Shown here in pieces: positions 61,367-64,000 of a stretch of 64,000 nucleotides of DNA (its first letter is position 1; the number at the start of each line of letters is the position of its first letter). The position numbers were made by a program, and so were the translations under genes. This stretch comes from Idiomarina ramblicola (GTDB taxonomy: Bacteria > Pseudomonadota > Gammaproteobacteria > Enterobacterales > Alteromonadaceae). The stretch is from assembly GCF_003987255.1 (NCBI RefSeq), contig NZ_PIQC01000003.1, forward strand, positions 248,001 through 312,000. The letters run 5' to 3'. Under the pieces are notes generated by a model. It was given only the letters and a program-made list of their open reading frames with translations. It ran no database searches and was not told the DNA's origin.

Positions 61367-62038
61367 ATGCAGTTTAATGTCAGTCCACAAGCTAAGCGCA
61401 ACGCATTAACCTTTTGTGGGTTAGCGGTACTGCTGTTTGCACTGCTGGTGTTTTTACACTTAGTGCGGGACGACATTCCGGTGGGTGTTTCTGTGGTGCT
61501 GGGCGCAACATCCGGTATATTTTTGCTGTTAGGCATTGGTAAAGTGATAGAACCACCGGTGTCACTGGTCATTACCGAAGAAGACATTCGTTATTTGCAT
61601 CGCCGCGGTCAGTGGCAGATTCGCTGGGAAAACATTATTCGCTACGACGTACCACGGGTAAACCGGGTTATGGAATTAGAAGACGCCCCTTTTCTTGGCT
61701 TCCGGCTTTACCACGTAGAAGAGGTTCTGGATGACATTTCTCCGCGTCTGGCCTCTGCGTTATTGTTTGAGCAGCGTCAGTTGCTGACCATGGCATTACG
61801 GCATCAGGCACCGGATCGCGAGGACTACACGCCCTACTTTGATATTCCGGACAGCTATATCAGCCCTAACGGCACTGTTTACAAAGGCCTGATTGGCGTA
61901 TTTGGCAAGCGTATGGAGCAAATGCGGGAATTACTGGGCTACGACCTGTACGTGAGTGCAAACTCGCTGGACCGCGACATTTACGACTTTAAAGCGCATT
62001 TACAGAAGTTACAGGCCACCCGTAACGGTGATGCGTAA
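61367..62038 (+). CDS. DUF2982-like inner membrane protein
   Basis: 223 aa from the ATG at 61367, preceded by AGGAGG; a longer frame from 61235 overlaps mutH and is rejected. Two TM helices near the N-terminus (FCGLAVLLFALLVFLHLV and VSVVLGATSGIFLLLGIG), then a cytoplasmic part with ITEEDIRYLHRRGQWQIRWENIIRYDVPRV, which resembles a PH-like membrane-proximal fold. I associate this protein with DUF2982, often next to mutH in marine gammaproteobacteria, but from memory only. Function unknown. Confidence 0.7.
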   Translation: MQFNVSPQAKRNALTFCGLAVLLFALLVFLHLVRDDIPVGVSVVLGATSGIFLLLGIGKVIEPPVSLVITEEDIRYLHRRGQWQIRWENIIRYDVPRVNRVMELEDAPFLGFRLYHVEEVLDDISPRLASALLFEQRQLLTMALRHQAPDREDYTPYFDIPDSYISPNGTVYKGLIGVFGKRMEQMRELLGYDLYVSANSLDRDIYDFKAHLQKLQATRNGDA

Positions 62039-62049
62039 TTACGCTCGCA

Positions 62050-62784
62050 TCACGGAAAATTAACGTCCTGAATGGCTTCCAGCATAGGCTTTTGAAAATA
62101 ATACCCCTGCATTAGGGTGATACCACTGTCGCGCAGATATTTGTACTCGTCTTCGGTTTCTATGCCTTCGGCAATAAGCTGAATACCCAGCTCTTCGCCA
62201 ATTTGCTGAATAGAACGTACCAGAGTTTGTTTCACTTTGTTCTGGCAGATATCACGAATCAGCTTCATGTCAATTTTCAGAATGTCGGGCTGAAAGTCAG
62301 CCAGTAGATTGAGCCCGGCATAACCCGCACCAAAGTCATCAATGGCCGTTTTAAAGCCTTCTTTTCGGTAAGCTTCAAACACTTCCACCAAAAACTGCTG
62401 ACTGACCACCTGCTCCTGCTCAGTCACCTCAAAAATGATGTTGTTGCGATTAAATTGGGTTCTTTTAGCCGTTTCCAAGGTTTTTTCCAGGCAAGTTTCC
62501 GGCTCGTAAATGGCATTGGGCATGAAGTTAATGCTTAAGCTGCCTGGCAATTTAATGCGCGACGCGGTTTCAATGGCTTGCACCCGACAACTTTGGTCAA
62601 AGGTGTACTTATTCTCTTCTGTTACTTGCCCCAAGATACGTCCGGCACCTTCCCCATTTTCGCCACGAACCAGGGCTTCATAGGCGAATACATTTTTTTT
62701 TGCAATATCCACAATGGGCTGAAAGGCCATTTTTATACCAAAACCAAGAGGTTTACGGCAATTACAAGTTGGGCAAGCAGACAT
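62050..62784 (-). CDS. EAL-domain c-di-GMP phosphodiesterase
   Basis: 244 aa, a stand-alone EAL domain. Catalytic motifs look intact: YEALVRG (Glu36-Ala-Leu), SINFMPNAI (metal-binding Asn), IIFEVTEQE, AIDDFGAGYAGLNLL, ILKIDMKLIRDI (Lys) and LIAEGIETEDEY, then LMQGYYFQKP. Expected to hydrolyse c-di-GMP. The N-terminus carries a Cys cluster (CPTCNC, residues 4-9) that could bind metal or sense redox. Divergent from rimB. Confidence 0.9.
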   Translation of the reverse strand: MSACPTCNCRKPLGFGIKMAFQPIVDIAKKNVFAYEALVRGENGEGAGRILGQVTEENKYTFDQSCRVQAIETASRIKLPGSLSINFMPNAIYEPETCLEKTLETAKRTQFNRNNIIFEVTEQEQVVSQQFLVEVFEAYRKEGFKTAIDDFGAGYAGLNLLADFQPDILKIDMKLIRDICQNKVKQTLVRSIQQIGEELGIQLIAEGIETEDEYKYLRDSGITLMQGYYFQKPMLEAIQDVNFP

Positions 62785-62936
62785 AGGCTATCCTTAGTAG
62801 AGTCGTATGACTTAGCATCTGATGTAAACTATCAGATTTCAAAAACAACGTAAAAATTACGATGATTGATCAATAAAAATTGCGTTTTTATAAAAATACT
62901 GTATTAAGCACTCAAGATTGATAACAAGGTAACCCG

Positions 62937-63359
62937 ATGACAACAATTGGTTGGCAAGAGTGGGGAGCACTTCCTGAGCTCCATATTAACCCAATTCATA
63001 TGAAAGTAGATACAGGCGCTAAAACCTCCTGCTTGCATGCATTTAAGCTTGAGCCTTTTGAGCGCGATGGTCAGGAATGGCTGCGTATTTTTATGCACCC
63101 GGAACAAGGCTCCCTGCGCGAACAAGTTTGCGAAGCGCCCGTTTTTGATAAGCGCGAAGTGACCGATTCCGGCGGTCACACCGAAACCCGCTATGTGATC
63201 CGAACACGGTTACAACTGGGTAAGTTTGACGAGGCAGTCGAGCTGACGTTAACTAACAGAGACACCATGAAATTCCGGATGCTATTAGGCCGACAAGCCA
63301 TGCGTGGACAGTTCATCGTCGACCCACAAGCCTCTCACTTATTAGGAGAACAACCATGA
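62937..63359 (+). CDS. rimB: RimB-like retropepsin-type protease
   Basis: 140 aa, COG4067 family (ATP-dependent zinc protease annotation). [33 protein letters not shown] has the aspartic-protease-like D-T-G-A motif, and [18 protein letters not shown] is the conserved C-terminal strand. It overlaps rimK by 4 bp (ATGA), and in other bacteria RimB works with RimK in trimming glutamate tails on ribosomal protein S6. Confidence 0.88.
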   Translation: MTTIGWQEWGALPELHINPIHMKVDTGAKTSCLHAFKLEPFERDGQEWLRIFMHPEQGSLREQVCEAPVFDKREVTDSGGHTETRYVIRTRLQLGKFDEAVELTLTNRDTMKFRMLLGRQAMRGQFIVDPQASHLLGEQP

Positions 63360-64000
63360 GAATTGCGATTTTATCGCGTAACGCGTCGCTTTATTCAACG
63401 CGCCGCTTAGTCGAAGCTGCTGAGCAGCGCGGCCACGAGGTTGATGTACTGAACCCATTGAGATGCTACATGGACATCAACGCACGCGAATCGTCGATTC
63501 ACAAACACGGCAAAGAACTGCCCGTTTACGACTGTGTCATTCCACGTATTGGTGCATCTGTCACCTTTTACGGCACTGCGGTTTTACGCCAGTTTGAGAT
63601 GATTGGCAGCTACCCGTTGAATGAGTCGGTCGCTATTTCCCGTAGTCGTGACAAATTACGCTCGTTACAGCTTTTATCGCGTAAAGGAATTGGCCTGCCG
63701 ACTACTGGGTTTGCCAGCCAGCCACAGGACATTCCTGACTTAATTGATATGGTCGGTGGCGCACCGCTGGTGATTAAGCTGCTGGAAGGGACTCAGGGTA
63801 TTGGTGTGGTATTAGCGGAAACCCGTCAGGCGGCAGAGAGCGTGATTGAAGCCTTTATGGGTCTGCAGTCTCACTTCATGGTGCAGGAATATATTAAAGA
63901 AGCCGGTGGCGCCGATATTCGTTGCCTGGTTATTGGCGACAAGGTCATTGCCGCTATGAAGCGTCAGGCCAAAGCCGGTGAGTTTCGCTCGAACCTGCAC
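63356..64000 (+). CDS. rimK: Ribosomal protein S6 glutamate ligase (partial, runs off window)
   Basis: The ATG at 63356 overlaps the rimB stop; 215 codons remain open to the window edge. The translation starts [20 protein letters not shown] and includes [71 protein letters not shown] and the ATP-grasp region [31 protein letters not shown], then [32 protein letters not shown]. All match RimK. It adds glutamates to the S6 C-terminus. The end of the gene lies outside the window. Confidence 0.95.
   Translation, partial: MRIAILSRNASLYSTRRLVEAAEQRGHEVDVLNPLRCYMDINARESSIHKHGKELPVYDCVIPRIGASVTFYGTAVLRQFEMIGSYPLNESVAISRSRDKLRSLQLLSRKGIGLPTTGFASQPQDIPDLIDMVGGAPLVIKLLEGTQGIGVVLAETRQAAESVIEAFMGLQSHFMVQEYIKEAGGADIRCLVIGDKVIAAMKRQAKAGEFRSNLH

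Overview
The window reads as chromosome of a marine gammaproteobacterium of the Alteromonadales type, most likely Idiomarina or a close relative. This is inferred from gene order and protein flavour (ptsP-rppH-mutH, rimB-rimK, csdE/tcdA, lgt-thyA, a dabAB pair with an NhaR-like regulator), not from a marker gene. No rRNA, tRNA or CRISPR array was seen.

Left edge (1-7.7 kb): a truncated membrane-protein gene, a lipoprotein, a 1199-aa secreted beta-helix/InlB-repeat protein, and a two-gene module. The module encodes a protein with a Cas9-like HNH motif plus hydrophobic segments and a tail-anchored coiled-coil protein. It is the best candidate here for an undescribed conflict or defence system.

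Surface glycan locus (8-34 kb, all minus strand): gfcABCD (with a hairpin between gfcA and gfcB), then an exact ops element (RfaH recruitment site) at 29789-29800. A tightly packed, roughly 22-kb gene run follows: a lipoprotein, a KpsD-like exporter, kpsM, kpsT, a KpsE-like protein, a single-module KpsC-like transferase, a GT4 glycosyltransferase, a coiled-coil scaffold, two related coiled-coil/methyltransferase-fold proteins and a two-module glycosyltransferase. It continues with the complete pseudaminic acid pathway pseB-C-F-G-H-(SDR)-I and ends with two sulfotransferase-like genes. The likely product is a pseudaminic-acid-containing, possibly sulfated capsule exported by an ABC system, with RfaH antitermination allowing transcription of the distal genes.

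Core chromosome with REP elements (34-62 kb): a beta-CASP metallo-hydrolase, hipBA, dabBA with a divergent LysR regulator, ung, a GT2, an S9 peptidase, a DUF1302 protein, etfBA, csdE, a second hipA-hipB pair, tcdA, a PAS and CheY-CheC pair, a REP-associated tyrosine transposase (RAYT), thyA, lgt, a TauE-family permease, ptsP, rppH, mutH, a DUF2982-like protein and an EAL protein. Some twenty REP palindromes with a GTAG head lie between these genes, mostly as inverted pairs. They bracket both hip modules and the RAYT, and they supply the TAG stop codon of five genes. None was seen in the left 35 kb. The window ends in rimB-rimK.
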